Source: Rubripirellula tenax (GTDB lineage: Bacteria > Planctomycetota > Planctomycetia > Pirellulales > Pirellulaceae). From it: a stretch of 64,000 bases of DNA. Positions 39,976 to 49,347 of this stretch are shown here, in pieces. Under the pieces are notes generated by a model that searched no databases, had not been told where the DNA came from, and saw only the letters and a list, made by a program, of their open reading frames with translations. Numbering within the stretch: position 1 is the first letter of the stretch; each line of letters starts with the position of its first letter. Where the stretch lies: the NCBI RefSeq assembly GCF_007860125.1, contig NZ_SJPW01000002.1, positions 746,363 through 810,362 of the forward strand, given 5' to 3'. The position numbers and the translations under genes were made by a program.

Positions 39976-40950
39976 ATGATTTCGACGAGACTTGTTACGC
40001 CATTCGTTTTGGGAATGTTGGGGATGACAATGACAATGACGTCGCTCATCGCGTTGGCCGACGAACTGGCATCCCAACCGATCCAATTCGGTCCCTACCT
40101 GTACGAATCGAAACCCGACGACGAGGCATTCGACGAATTCAATCCGATGAAGGCACCCACGCCGGGTCCGATGGTGCTGCGCAAGGGTGATCGCCTTGCA
40201 ATATTGGGTGATTCGATCACCGAGCAAAAACGTTACTCGCGTATGATCGAAACGTATTTGACGGTCTGCTATCCACAACTTGAAATCACCACTCGCCAGT
40301 ACGGATGGAGTGGCGAAAAGACGGACGGCATGCTACGCCGACTTGAACAAGATGTGCTGCGATTTTCGCCGACCGTCGCCACATTGTCGTACGGAATGAA
40401 CGATGCCCGCTATCGACCGTTCGATTGGGTCAACGGCCGTTGGTACCGAGATCACTACACTGCGATCGTTCGAAAATTGAAAGCGTCCGGCGCCGAAGTG
40501 GTGGTCGGTTCGCCGGGTTGCGCGGGCAAGATCGCGTCGTGGGTAGATGCGAAGAACGGGACCCTAGAAGAACACAACTTGCATCTTTGCACGCTCAGAG
40601 ACATCTGCGTCGACATCGCGAACACGGAAAATGTTCGATTCGCAGATGTGTTTTGGCCCATGTACAAAGCGCAGGTGCTAGCGGGCAAGCAATACGATCA
40701 ACCCGATAACCCTTTCGAAGTCGCCGGCAGCGATGGCATCCATCCCGGTTGGGCTGGTCATGTGATCATGGCGCACGCGTATTTACGAGCTATGGGAGTG
40801 GACGGAAAAATCGGCACATTCCACGTCAACTTCAGCGATGACACGGTGTCCGCTTCGGAGGGGCATGTTGCAACATTGACGAACCCCGGAACCATCGAAG
40901 TCACTAGCTCGCGTTATCCGTTCGTTGCCGTCGGATCGCTGGACGACTAG
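39976..40950 (+). CDS. SGNH/GDSL hydrolase, interrupted by in-frame TAG
   Basis: A 324-residue frame starting at ATG 39976 with GGAG upstream. Signal peptide about 1-29, then LAILGDSITEQ (catalytic Ser80), GMNDARYRPFDW (Asn block) and SDGIHPGWAGH (Asp/His of the triad). This is an exported esterase or deacetylase of the SGNH family. The reading frame stops at TAG 40948-40950, but the same frame continues without stops to 41364 with equally good coding character, so the normal protein was probably about 462 residues. The core catalytic domain is complete in this part. Confidence 0.88.
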   Translation: MISTRLVTPFVLGMLGMTMTMTSLIALADELASQPIQFGPYLYESKPDDEAFDEFNPMKAPTPGPMVLRKGDRLAILGDSITEQKRYSRMIETYLTVCYPQLEITTRQYGWSGEKTDGMLRRLEQDVLRFSPTVATLSYGMNDARYRPFDWVNGRWYRDHYTAIVRKLKASGAEVVVGSPGCAGKIASWVDAKNGTLEEHNLHLCTLRDICVDIANTENVRFADVFWPMYKAQVLAGKQYDQPDNPFEVAGSDGIHPGWAGHVIMAHAYLRAMGVDGKIGTFHVNFSDDTVSASEGHVATLTNPGTIEVTSSRYPFVAVGSLDD

Positions 40951-41364
40951 AACACGATCCGCTCCGGAACCAAGCTGGTTCCGTTTTTCGAGGAACTCAA
41001 CCAGTTCGTCTTCTCCGTCAGCGGCTTGGAAACCGCATCGGCGGACGTCCAATGGGGCGACCAAACGAAGACCTTCACGCGAGCAGAATTGGCCGCCGGA
41101 ATCAATTTGGCTGACGTGTTCCCGACCAACCCATTCACGAAACCGTTCGCGAAAGTCGACGGTGCGGTTGCGGCGAAACAGGCTTATGAAACCGAACAGA
41201 TCAAACGAGTTTTCCACGGCAAAGAAGGACGCGAAGACATCGAAGCGGCGGTTCTACGGACCGAAGCGATCCGACAACCTCTCGCTGACGCCATCGTGGC
41301 GGCAATGCAACCGGTGACGCACACCATCACGGTGATACCGAAGTCCGAGCCGAAACACAAATAG
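40951..41364 (+). pseudogene. Detached C-terminal part of the SGNH hydrolase
   Basis: Starting directly after the TAG, in the same frame, 137 codons are open: NTIRSGTKLVPFFEELNQFV, then SADVQWGDQTKTFTRAEL, LADVFPTNPFTKPFAKVD and a helical end. The charged, family-like composition and codon use match the first part. It has no start signal of its own near its 5' end. It would be made only if the amber codon is read through or is a sequence error. Otherwise it is a truncation remnant. Confidence 0.65.
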
Positions 41365-41375
41365 CGACGGTCGCG

Positions 41376-41744
41376 CTAGCCGAAGGTGACGATCCCGCGA
41401 TCGCGGGTCCGAAATTCGAACATGCGTTCCAATCGCGTCAGCGCGAACACATCGAGGACGGATTCCTGCACGTTGCTTAGAATCAAGCGAACGCCATGGC
41501 TGCGTGCTTTTGAATTGATACCGATCAGCCCGTTCAAACCTGCGGATCCGATGCGGTCGATCTCGCGAAAATCCAATACGACGCTATCGAGCGGGCAGTC
41601 GTCGTACTGCGTGCCTTCGATCCAGTCGCCAAAATCGGAAGAGATTTGACGTGCCGTATCTGTCCGGTTGATGTCGTCCGGAGAAAACGTCACCGTGGTC
41701 TCTGCACCATGAACGCGGACACGAATGAGTTCGTTGCTGTTCAT
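41376..41744 (-). CDS. STAS-domain protein (anti-sigma factor antagonist-like)
   Basis: A protein of about 122 residues from ATG 41744, with AAAGG upstream. VVLDFREIDRIGSAGLNGLIGI is the STAS core with the serine (S in IGSAG) that a kinase would phosphorylate. VRLILSNVQESVLDVFALTRLERMF completes the fold. STAS proteins free sigma factors from anti-sigma factors or act in stress signalling. No kinase or sigma factor is adjacent. A longer start (MADSK, 41789) is possible. Confidence 0.85.
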   Translation of the reverse strand: MNSNELIRVRVHGAETTVTFSPDDINRTDTARQISSDFGDWIEGTQYDDCPLDSVVLDFREIDRIGSAGLNGLIGINSKARSHGVRLILSNVQESVLDVFALTRLERMFEFRTRDRGIVTFG

Positions 41745-41791
41745 GATGACCTTTGGAGAAAAGAATGAATCAATCTTTGAGTCAGCCAAGG

Positions 41792-41820
41792 AATCTAACT
41801 TAGATACGAGTTTTTCGCAA
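41792..41820 (-). promoter_or_regulatory. Predicted promoter of the STAS gene
   Basis: On the minus strand TTGCGA (41820-41815) and TAGATT (41797-41792) are 17 nt apart, upstream of the STAS start. The -35 overlaps a perfect palindrome TTCGCA-A-TGCGAA (41814-41826), which might be an operator. Confidence 0.45.
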
Positions 41821-41826
41821 TGCGAA

Positions 41827-42141
41827 GTTCACGCCCGACGTGGACCGGGCGAAGCGTCTAATCGAAGCAAGCGAACTTTTTTGCGGTGCGGGGCGACCAT
41901 CCGAAATCACAATGCGTTCGCCGACGGATTCGCTCTCCTATCCTGAATCCAAGGCATCGAATTGCAACGCGCGTCGATCGTTTGGCCGACGAAGGGGCGA
42001 AACCCGCCCCCAAGACGCGATCAACGCGAATGGAGTTGCCGGACCTCATGGCGACATTGAAGACGTCCAATGCTGGCGAGCCGGGCGACGATTGCGACGC
42101 CCAACTTTCAATGCTGTCGAAGCACTGATGGGAACTGGAAC
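41827..42141. other. Intergenic region between STAS gene and secreted protein gene
   Basis: About 315 bp. Short open frames occur in both orientations without convincing starts or protein-like composition. I see no RNA gene or repeat. Confidence 0.45.
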
Positions 42142-42888
42142 CTAGTTCGAATTGGAGCGTTGGGCTGTTCGTACCGAGAGACGATTCTCGCCGAAAAATT
42201 CGGTGACTTCGCCCGATAGGATCCATCGATCGTCGGACGCGTCATCTCGGATCGCTTCGACGATGCGTTGCAGACTAAGATTTTCGACCAGTACGAATTG
42301 CGACGGATTTAGGGGCACGAAGCCCCCCGCCGTTTCGGAAGTGGCGTCGACACCATCGTCTCGCATTGCCGCGAACGTGATCGTGCCGAACATTTGACGA
42401 GGCGTTTCGCTTACCGTGGATGCACCGCCGCGTTGCCAATCTCGTTGCCCGGCAGAAGAAGAAGAAGAAGAAGACGAATTCGACGCGGGCAAATTTCGGA
42501 CGTTCGGTGATTCGACGTTCGGTCGCGTTTTCAGCTTTGCGAAAGACCGACCGTACGAACCACTCCGCGTCGAACGCATGCCTTGGGCGACGTCCTGATC
42601 GCTCGCGACGTCACCGTCTTGGGCGCGGTCGGGAACAAATGCCCAGCGACGACCGAGCATGACGACACGGCCTTGAGTTGCCGGAATCATCGTGCCCTCG
42701 CGAATCACGACGGCGTTGCTATCACTTTTGCGCCCTGCTTGCTCCGACGTTAGGGCACGAGCTGCATCGCCTTCGGCGCCTCGCCCTGTTCGATCATCTG
42801 CGATCGAACGGTGAGACACCGTCATCGCGATCGCGACCATGATGACGGCACTGATGAAGCGTTTGTATCGACCGACTGCGAATCTCAT
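42142..42888 (-). CDS. Secreted protein of unknown function with a serine run
   Basis: A protein of 248 residues from ATG 42888. MRFAVGRYKRFISAVIMVAIAMTVS is a signal peptide. The middle is polar and disordered with a run of seven serines, encoded by a repeated triplet. The C-terminal part (GTITFAAMRDDGVDATS, VLVENLSLQRIVEAIRDDASDDRWILSGEVTEFFGENRL) looks folded and repeats the sense of regulatory or envelope proteins seen in planctomycetes. I do not recognise the family. The frame upstream of 42888 is open, but the sequence there looks untranslated. Confidence 0.75.
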   Translation of the reverse strand: MRFAVGRYKRFISAVIMVAIAMTVSHRSIADDRTGRGAEGDAARALTSEQAGRKSDSNAVVIREGTMIPATQGRVVMLGRRWAFVPDRAQDGDVASDQDVAQGMRSTRSGSYGRSFAKLKTRPNVESPNVRNLPASNSSSSSSSSAGQRDWQRGGASTVSETPRQMFGTITFAAMRDDGVDATSETAGGFVPLNPSQFVLVENLSLQRIVEAIRDDASDDRWILSGEVTEFFGENRLSVRTAQRSNSN

Positions 42889-43055
42889 CGGCTCTTTTGC
42901 CCACCAGAGGATCACGGGTAACAAAAACATAAATTGGCGAAGGGGGTACGGAGGCGGAATCGGGAAGGGACGCAGATTCCGATCCAGCGCAATGACGAAG
43001 GATCGAACTTTTTCGCCTTTTCGCGTTCCTTCGCGGCGACGGGGATGACGATCGC

Positions 43056-43349
43056 CTATCCGTGATGCCGGGGAATGGCCACCGCATGACAACTGATGAC
43101 CGCGCCGACGGCAATCATCGCCAAACCCAACCATCGCGGCGGTGTCACTCGCTTCATCGGCTTGGGATGGACCTGCATCAAAAACATGGACATATTCGAG
43201 TTGTCCGCCACAGGCGTGCTCTTGGTGACGCGAGCCAGTGCGCGAGTGGTCGACTCGTTCAACAAAAAGCTGTCAACCATCCGAAATTGGACACCGAGCA
43301 GAATCAACAGGATGCCGGCTAGAAAATAACGATTGCGATACATCGACAT
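43056..43349 (-). CDS. Small protein with two membrane helices
   Basis: A protein of 97 residues. Membrane helices are predicted at about 8-22 (FLAGILLILLGVQF) and 73-90 (WLGLAMIAVGAVISC). The loop between is polar. AAGGA lies upstream of the start. Unknown family. It is upstream of the secreted Ser-run protein in the same direction. Confidence 0.65.
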   Translation of the reverse strand: MSMYRNRYFLAGILLILLGVQFRMVDSFLLNESTTRALARVTKSTPVADNSNMSMFLMQVHPKPMKRVTPPRWLGLAMIAVGAVISCHAVAIPRHHG

Positions 43350-43613
43350 GAGACATCAGTTCCTTCAAAGGCCGCTGGGAGGGGCGCTTGAGTGAGGTTG
43401 GGGGGATTCGGCATGACTTGGCCGACCAGGGCGAGGCGAATTTCGCGATTGATGATCGCGACAACCTCAGTGTCCGGCGACGTGTTTGGCCTAAAGAATT
43501 GAATCGACACCGCCGGCAAGATTCTCGATGCGTTTAGAATCTAGACCGATCGCAAGGACCGCGATGGTCATGCTGCGTTTATCGATTGGAAGAACGAAGA
43601 ACCCCGGCGATAA

Positions 43614-43907
43614 CTACCGATCGCCGAACAGGCCGTCGACCAAACCGGACAGCGAATTTCGAAAATTGCCCAGTGATGAATCTTCTAGCAATTGCGTTTG
43701 ATTGCTTTTCATGATCGCTGCGGCAAGCGGCTTGTGCTGTTGCCAATCTGTCAACGTGAATTGGCGCGTATCGACGTAGACGTCGGACAAATTGTTGCTG
43801 ATCTTGGTGACCAAGAAAACGCCATCTTTTCCGCGAACGACGTGATAGTGCATCGCCACAAACAGCAACGAAGCACCGACAATCATTCCGAAAAAGAAAC
43901 GCGACAT
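43614..43907 (-). CDS. Small exported or membrane-anchored protein
   Basis: A protein of 97 residues from ATG 43907 with AGGTGA upstream. One N-terminal hydrophobic helix (FFFGMIVGASLLFVAM) is followed by a beta-rich soluble part (HVVRGKDGVFLVTKISNN, VYVDTRQFTLTDW). It resembles short uncharacterised proteins of planctomycetes. Function unknown. Confidence 0.75.
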   Translation of the reverse strand: MSRFFFGMIVGASLLFVAMHYHVVRGKDGVFLVTKISNNLSDVYVDTRQFTLTDWQQHKPLAAAIMKSNQTQLLEDSSLGNFRNSLSGLVDGLFGDR

Positions 43908-44060
43908 CAAAAGCTCACCTGCGTTAAGACTCAAAGACTAGGTCTTCTATAGTTTGCCCCCCCACACAAAATCAAGGCAGAAAAGATTTGCGTCGGCCAC
44001 CGCGATTCGTAATAACAAGGGTCTCTTCTAGGCGATCACTCGAATTCGGGAAGCCACACG

Positions 44061-45770
44061 ATGCGACGCATGAACCTTGGGAAGTGCTCGTTTCGAGCAT
44101 TTTTTACGCTCACGACTCTAACGCTGGTTACCACGCCGACTTGGGCCGCTGAGCCGACGCCGCAGAAAAAAAACATCGAACGCGGGCGTGAAATATTCGA
44201 GCGGGAATGGACCTCTCGTGACCCTGCGCCGATTCCACGGCGCGGCGACGAACAAGACATCGAATATGCACGGAAGCTGGTCTCGTTGCCCGGCGACGGA
44301 CTCGGCCCTATGCACAATGCAACCTCGTGTGCGGCGTGCCATGTCGGTGGCGGGGCCGCGGGCGTCGAACACAACGTAACCCTGCTGACACTGGATCCAC
44401 GCAGCGATTTCATCACCAAATCCGCAGCGTTTCGCCTGCGAAACCGGCAAACGGATGATGTGGAAACAGACCCGGACCTAAAGGAGCTAACCGCCAAACA
44501 GCTTCAAACGCTTCACCCGTCGCTGGTATCACCCTCGGGCGCGGTGGCGATGGACGTTGTCGTTCACGATCACAGCAGCCGACCTTTTTACGATCGGATA
44601 CGAAGCGACATCGCCCAGCACGTCCCCGGCGGCATCGATGACGAATGGTTCAACGGCGACCAACGCACGTCCGCGACGATCGGCGATCGACCGGTCATCG
44701 CGGGAAGATTCGGCGGCATCGACTTCTATTTGAGTCAGCGAAATTCACCGCCGCTTTTCGGACTGTCGCTGATCGACCGCGTCAGCATCGCGAAACTGCG
44801 GGGCGTCGCACTCTCGCAAGCCCGCCGCAGCGGTGGCAAAGTGACCGGCCGTGTCGGCGCAGGAAAATTCGGCTGGCGAGGCCAAACGACGACCTTGGCG
44901 GCCTTTGTCGAAGGCGCGTGCGCCGGCGAATTGGGACTGCAAGTTCCTTCGTTCGATCAGCCGGCGGATGCCGCAGACGAAACCTATGTCAGCATCGGCT
45001 ACGACCTGAACGAACACCAACTTCGATCGCTTCACGACTACGTTGCCTCGATCCCTCCGCCACCGGTACCGCGGTCGACTCCCGAATCGCATACGGGCCG
45101 CCGTGTGTTCAACCGCATCGGCTGTAACGTATGTCATGTTGCAAACATGATGCCCGCATCGGGCATCTACAGTGACCTGCTTTTGCACGACATGGGCGTC
45201 TACCTGCAAGCTCCGTCGCCGGCCGCACTGGGATCGCCGGGAAAAGAATTCACGGCGCCGGTCATGCAATTACCACGCTTCGCGTCCCGCCCCACCAATG
45301 ACGTCATCGCCCAATTGAGCGACCCGACCTTGCAGCTTTTCCGAACGACCCGTGGATCCTTTGCTCGGCTGGGCTCATCGGTTTCCGGGTACTACGGCAG
45401 CGGCGGCACACCGACGCCATATCCGTTTAAACGACCAGAAAAACCGATGTTTCCGCGAGGCGATTTGCCGAAACAGGTTGCCCAAGGGAACCAACTTTAC
45501 TGGGACGTTTTGCAACGCGAATGGCGAACACCTCCGCTGTGGGGCGTTGCCGACACCGGGCCGTACCTGCATGACGGCCGAGCCGAAACATTGGACGCGG
45601 CCATTCGTTGGCACGATGGCGAGGGCGAAGCATCCGCAACGCTGTATCGATCACTTAGCGAGGCTGACCGAACATCGCTGATCCAGTTTCTGGAGTCGTT
45701 GAAGGCGCCCATCGAAACCCCAGCCGAAGATTCCGTTGACATGCTGTCGCTACTGGGAAGCTCGAACTGA
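44061..45770 (+). CDS. Secreted di-heme oxidoreductase (DHOR / DUF1111-type cytochrome c)
   Basis: A protein of 569 residues with a signal peptide (about 1-30). Two haem-binding motifs CAACH (90-94) and CNVCH (355-359) are present. GKFGWRGQTTTLAAFVEGAC, RTPPLWGVADTGPYLHDGRAETLDAAIRWHDGEG and FLESLKAP near the end are typical of the putative di-heme peroxidases of the DHOR family. It is predicted to be periplasmic and to oxidise an unknown donor. It stands alone, convergent with a lipoprotein gene. A closer start at ATG 44070 is possible. Confidence 0.9.
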   Translation: MRRMNLGKCSFRAFFTLTTLTLVTTPTWAAEPTPQKKNIERGREIFEREWTSRDPAPIPRRGDEQDIEYARKLVSLPGDGLGPMHNATSCAACHVGGGAAGVEHNVTLLTLDPRSDFITKSAAFRLRNRQTDDVETDPDLKELTAKQLQTLHPSLVSPSGAVAMDVVVHDHSSRPFYDRIRSDIAQHVPGGIDDEWFNGDQRTSATIGDRPVIAGRFGGIDFYLSQRNSPPLFGLSLIDRVSIAKLRGVALSQARRSGGKVTGRVGAGKFGWRGQTTTLAAFVEGACAGELGLQVPSFDQPADAADETYVSIGYDLNEHQLRSLHDYVASIPPPPVPRSTPESHTGRRVFNRIGCNVCHVANMMPASGIYSDLLLHDMGVYLQAPSPAALGSPGKEFTAPVMQLPRFASRPTNDVIAQLSDPTLQLFRTTRGSFARLGSSVSGYYGSGGTPTPYPFKRPEKPMFPRGDLPKQVAQGNQLYWDVLQREWRTPPLWGVADTGPYLHDGRAETLDAAIRWHDGEGEASATLYRSLSEADRTSLIQFLESLKAPIETPAEDSVDMLSLLGSSN

Positions 45771-45796
45771 ATCGAACGTCGATTGCTGATTTGCGG

Positions 45797-46483
45797 CTAC
45801 TGACTCGCGATCCTGCTGTCGATTGCAATCCGTTCGTTCATGTCATAGGGGTGGAACGAACGGCCGATCTCGTCGGCCAACATACTGAGATAGAGCTTTC
45901 GGAATCGCGTTTCCGTTGTTTCGCTGGTGTGTTGGCCCGTCGACGTCGGATACATGTATTCGTCGAGCGATTTCGAGTAAACGATGTTCCCCGTTTCGAC
46001 ATCAATCACCTGCATCGATACATCGGCGCGGCCGCGATACAGCGTTGCCCCGTCACGCAGACGAAGATCACGCAGGTCGATCGCCAACACGCGTTCCGCA
46101 TTGACGCCTTTTCCGATCGCAGCGTAGTCGACCGAGTCCCCACCGTTTTGGTCACGCCATTGCTCGACCAAGTCACCGCGAACTAATTTCGCCTTCTTGA
46201 CTCGATTGACCAAGACTTCGCCAACGCGCCGGCTCAACTCTCGAGCCGCCACATCGTTGGAATATTGGCTGCTGTCGGTCATCGTGATGACGGCTACCGA
46301 AGCGCCCTCAAAACCCTCGTACTCGGCGGGAATCATGTCCATTCCGACGGCGTGCATCAGATTCGATGCCAAACCCAGGCATCCCGACTGAAGCATTGCC
46401 AGGGAACCAGCCGAAACGAGCATCGCCGTTTGCAAAAAATGGCGTCGGCGAGTGCGGCTCACAGCAATTTTCGTGATCGACAT
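45797..46483 (-). CDS. Lipoprotein of unknown function
   Basis: A protein of 228 residues; AAGGA lies 10 nt upstream of the ATG. The N-terminus has SRTRRRHFLQTAM, which resembles a Tat motif, followed by LAMLQSGC, a lipobox. The mature part contains ASVAVITMTDSSQYSNDVAARELSRRVGEVLVNRVKK and AAIGKGVNAERVLAIDLRDL, reminiscent of outer-membrane lipoproteins with a CsgG- or GNA1162-like alpha/beta fold; I am not sure. It is probably anchored in the outer membrane. Confidence 0.75.
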   Translation of the reverse strand: MSITKIAVSRTRRRHFLQTAMLVSAGSLAMLQSGCLGLASNLMHAVGMDMIPAEYEGFEGASVAVITMTDSSQYSNDVAARELSRRVGEVLVNRVKKAKLVRGDLVEQWRDQNGGDSVDYAAIGKGVNAERVLAIDLRDLRLRDGATLYRGRADVSMQVIDVETGNIVYSKSLDEYMYPTSTGQHTSETTETRFRKLYLSMLADEIGRSFHPYDMNERIAIDSRIASQ

Positions 46484-46664
46484 GGTGACAGATTCCTTCG
46501 GATTTTGGCGCTAAGGTTGCGATGCAACGCGTGCGTCATACGAAGTTTTGACAACCAATGACCACACCAAGTTGTCAACTTTGCTGGCCAAATCCATGAT
46601 TTCGCCCAAACAGATCCGATACTTACCTAGCGCCTGACTCCACTAGCGTCTGATCCTCCGCCCA

Positions 46665-47126
46665 CTACTTCAATGTGACCAACACCAGCCACTGGGCGGT
46701 GGCGATCGCGCCGATCATCACCAGCGCCAACGTCGCAAGATTCTGGATCTTGCGGTCGGGCATTCGCCCCGTCCAAGCCGCGCGGACCGCGATCGGGGCG
46801 AAGGCGACGGCCAGGGCAGCAAGCAAGAAACCCGCGATATTGCTGGAAAAGCCGCTCGGCCATTGGCCACGGCCGAAGTGCGACCAAGCGGTCGTCATTC
46901 CGCATGCCGGACAACGAATTCCGAAAACAACGCGCATGGTGCATGGCGGCAACCCCAATTGCTGGTGAGTCCCCAAACCATCGACATCCGGCGTCAAATT
47001 GGCCGCGACACCGATCAGCGTCAACGGAACAATCGCTACCAAGCCCATCATCAACCGCAAAGGCCATCCCGAAATCGGTGCCGTCGCGGAACGAAAAGCA
47101 GGCTGAACCTCCCCATTTTCAAGCAT
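46665..47126 (-). CDS. DUF2752 membrane protein
   Basis: A protein of 153 residues from ATG 47126. The motif IRCPACGMTTAW near the middle, with the two cysteines and the basic-hydrophobic pattern around it, identifies the DUF2752 family. Three membrane segments are expected (LMMGLVAIVPLTLIGVAA, AGFLLAALAVAFAPIAV, ATLALVMIGAIATAQWLV). Function unknown. It is divergent from the ribosomal protein operon. Confidence 0.85.
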   Translation of the reverse strand: MLENGEVQPAFRSATAPISGWPLRLMMGLVAIVPLTLIGVAANLTPDVDGLGTHQQLGLPPCTMRVVFGIRCPACGMTTAWSHFGRGQWPSGFSSNIAGFLLAALAVAFAPIAVRAAWTGRMPDRKIQNLATLALVMIGAIATAQWLVLVTLK

Positions 47127-47192
47127 TTGCCTAAATGTCCCTTGGCATTTTCGTGGAAACAAAAACTTTTCTTCTCAAAAGCCGAACAGCCG

Positions 47193-47221
47193 TTGACGCA
47201 TTTGGCACGCGACCGTACATT
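47193..47221 (+). promoter_or_regulatory. Predicted sigma-70-type promoter of the ribosomal protein operon
   Basis: TTGACG (47193-47198) and TACATT (47216-47221) are spaced by exactly 17 nt, with one mismatch to the -35 consensus and two to the -10 consensus. Transcription would begin near 47228, leaving about 130 nt of leader before rpsJ. Confidence 0.65.
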
Positions 47222-47357
47222 TTCCGCTCTCTCGTGGCGAGATTGTCTTGCCCGAGCTGACGATTGAGCCCGGACGGTGGCCGAAAAGCCTCGCCCTCCG
47301 CATCTACGTCGTCAGCGGACCCAGTTTACAACACCTCATTTTACCGGTCATCCATCA

Positions 47358-47684
47358 GTGTCTGCTGGAGCAAGCGAAGTCATTCGGATTCGTATGGAAG
47401 CGTACGATCACGCCGTCCTGGATCAGAGTGCGCAAGAAATTGTCGACACGGTGAAGCGAACGCACAGCGAGGTACACGGACCGATTCCGTTGCCAACTCG
47501 CATCGAGCGTTACACGGTCTTGTCGGGTCCGTTTGTTAACAAGAAGTCTCGTCAACAGTACGAGATCCGAACGCACAAGCGTTTGATTGATATTGTCCAG
47601 GCAACTGCCAAGACGATCGAAGCATTGAACAAATTGAGCCTTCCGGCTGGCGTGGATATCAAAATCAAGGCATCAGCTCGGTAG
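47358..47684 (+). CDS. rpsJ: 30S ribosomal protein S10
   Basis: A protein of 108 residues with [35 protein letters not shown] and the closing [10 protein letters not shown]10 is part of the small subunit head and of transcription antitermination. I take GTG 47358 because it starts just before the conserved part; GTG 47277 would add an unusual extension. It opens the S10-spc operon in the usual position and is followed by a 278-bp gap before rplC. Confidence 0.95.
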   Translation: MSAGASEVIRIRMEAYDHAVLDQSAQEIVDTVKRTHSEVHGPIPLPTRIERYTVLSGPFVNKKSRQQYEIRTHKRLIDIVQATAKTIEALNKLSLPAGVDIKIKASAR

Positions 47685-47962
47685 TTTAGGCTGGAAGTTT
47701 TTTACAGGCTGGTTGGCGGTCCTCTGTGTCGCTGGCCAGCTAGCACCAACGCGAAGTTACTTCACGAGTGGTTTCCGGATGAACGGAAGCCTGGTCGATA
47801 ACTTCGGTTCGCGGGAAGGCCCCATTGCGATTCGCTTTGTGATCCATTGAAATCACTAAGCAGCAATCCAGGGGGCGCATCGCGATCGATAGTTCGGCAC
47901 AGGCAATCTTGGAATTCAACACGAACGACGGACGCTCCGCAACAACGGGGCGAAGAGAAGCT
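47685..47962 (+). other. Long spacer between rpsJ and rplC
   Basis: 278 bp inside an operon that is otherwise packed. It contains inverted motifs GCTGG and CCAGC (about 47709 and 47735) and other short complementary pieces, but no gene. Its length allows a leader RNA or an internal promoter; the sequence does not prove either. Confidence 0.4.
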
Positions 47963-48649
47963 ATGTCACCATCAATCCTCGGCCGCAAAGTCGGGATGAC
48001 TCAGATCTACTTGGAAGACGGCCGGGCAGTCCCCGTGACCGTGATTCAGGCCGGTCCCTGTCATGTGCTGCAAATCCGCAGCGAAGATCGCGATGGCTAT
48101 CAAGCCGTTCAGTTGGGTTTCGAAGATAAGCCACGTCGCTTGGCTAAGCGAGCCGAGCGTGGCCACGTCGCCAAGCTGGAAAGCAAGCGTTCGAAAAAGC
48201 GTTCGACTTCCGGTGTTGAGCTAGCACCTAAGGCCGACTGTGAACCGCAACGTTATGTTCGCGAGTTCCGCGGCGAGACCAGTCTTGAAGTGGGCGCCGT
48301 CGTTACGGTCGATCAATTCGCCGAAGTCAAGAAGGTTGACGTCACCGGCACCAGTAAGGGCCGCGGCTTCTCGGGCGTCATGAAACGGCACAATTTCGCG
48401 GGCCAGCGAGCTTCGCACGGTGTAAAGAAGTGCCACCGGCACGCTGGTGGTACCGGCATGAGTGCGTACCCTAGTCGCGTGTTCAAGGGTAAGCGAATGG
48501 CCGGCCAGTACGGCAATGCAAAAACGACATCACGAAACCTGGAACTGGTTCGCGTTGATACCGAGAACAATCTGATTCTCGTCCGCGGTGCAGTCCCAGG
48601 CCCCAACGGTGGATTCGTCACGATCCGCGAAACGAACAAGGTGGGCTAA
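47963..48649 (+). CDS. rplC: 50S ribosomal protein L3
   Basis: A protein of 228 residues. MSPSILGRKVGMTQIY is the conserved start, followed by GTSKGRGFSGVMKRH, RASHGVKKCHRHAGGTG and VRGAVPGPNGGFVTI. GAAGAGAAG precedes the ATG. L3 is an early assembly protein of the large subunit. The stop TAA is followed at once by a second TAG. Confidence 0.97.
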   Translation: MSPSILGRKVGMTQIYLEDGRAVPVTVIQAGPCHVLQIRSEDRDGYQAVQLGFEDKPRRLAKRAERGHVAKLESKRSKKRSTSGVELAPKADCEPQRYVREFRGETSLEVGAVVTVDQFAEVKKVDVTGTSKGRGFSGVMKRHNFAGQRASHGVKKCHRHAGGTGMSAYPSRVFKGKRMAGQYGNAKTTSRNLELVRVDTENNLILVRGAVPGPNGGFVTIRETNKVG

Positions 48650-48653
48650 TAGC

Positions 48654-49310
48654 ATGGCATCATTGACTGTCTTTAATGAATCCGGCAGCGAAGTCGGCAA
48701 ATACGAAATCGATACCGATCAAATCGCTGATCGCATCAACAAGCAATTGTTGCACGACGCGGTCGTGATGTATCAGGCCAACAAACGCCAGGGTTCGCAC
48801 AACACCCGCACCCGCGGTGAAGTGTCGGGAACGACGAAGAAGATGTACCGCCAGAAAGGCACCGGCAACGCCCGTGCCGGCAGCAGGCGATCGCCAGTCC
48901 GCGTTGGCGGTGGTGTCGCTCGAACGATCAAGCCGCGTGACTATAGCTATCGCCTGAACAAGAAGGCCCTGAAGCTTGCGACTCGCATGGCTATTCGCTC
49001 GAAGATCGATGATGGCGAATTGGTTGTCGTTGACAAGCTTAGCTTCGACGCTCCCGCCACCAAGAAAATGGCAGGCGTCTTGAAGGCCCTCGGCCTCGAG
49101 AACACCACCACGTTAGTCGCGACGGGCGATATGGATCCAATGGTCTATAAGAGCGGTCGCAACATCACGGGTGTCGCAATCCAACCGGTCCGCGAACTCA
49201 ACGCATTGTCGGTTTTGAAGCCGAAGCGAATGCTGATCACCCGCGAAGCGTTGGACAAGATCAAAGATGGCAGCTTCAGCACGAACGTCCATGCGACGGA
49301 CGCGAAGTAA
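48654..49310 (+). CDS. rplD: 50S ribosomal protein L4
   Basis: A protein of 218 residues. Conserved segments are RGEVSGTTKKMYRQKGTGNARAG with SRRSPVRVGGG and LNKKALKLATRMAI, and ITREALDKI near the end. The large-subunit exit-tunnel protein L4; the E. coli homologue also represses its operon. It starts 4 nt after the rplC stop. Confidence 0.96.
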   Translation: MASLTVFNESGSEVGKYEIDTDQIADRINKQLLHDAVVMYQANKRQGSHNTRTRGEVSGTTKKMYRQKGTGNARAGSRRSPVRVGGGVARTIKPRDYSYRLNKKALKLATRMAIRSKIDDGELVVVDKLSFDAPATKKMAGVLKALGLENTTTLVATGDMDPMVYKSGRNITGVAIQPVRELNALSVLKPKRMLITREALDKIKDGSFSTNVHATDAK

Positions 49311-49347
49311 CACCTGCCCCAACCATCCATAAGTGAAGTTGAAGAAA

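Noticed and set aside
41840-42145. Short plus-strand frames in the intergenic region beside the STAS gene
   Set aside because: No start signal, no protein-like composition and overlapping frames of equal quality.
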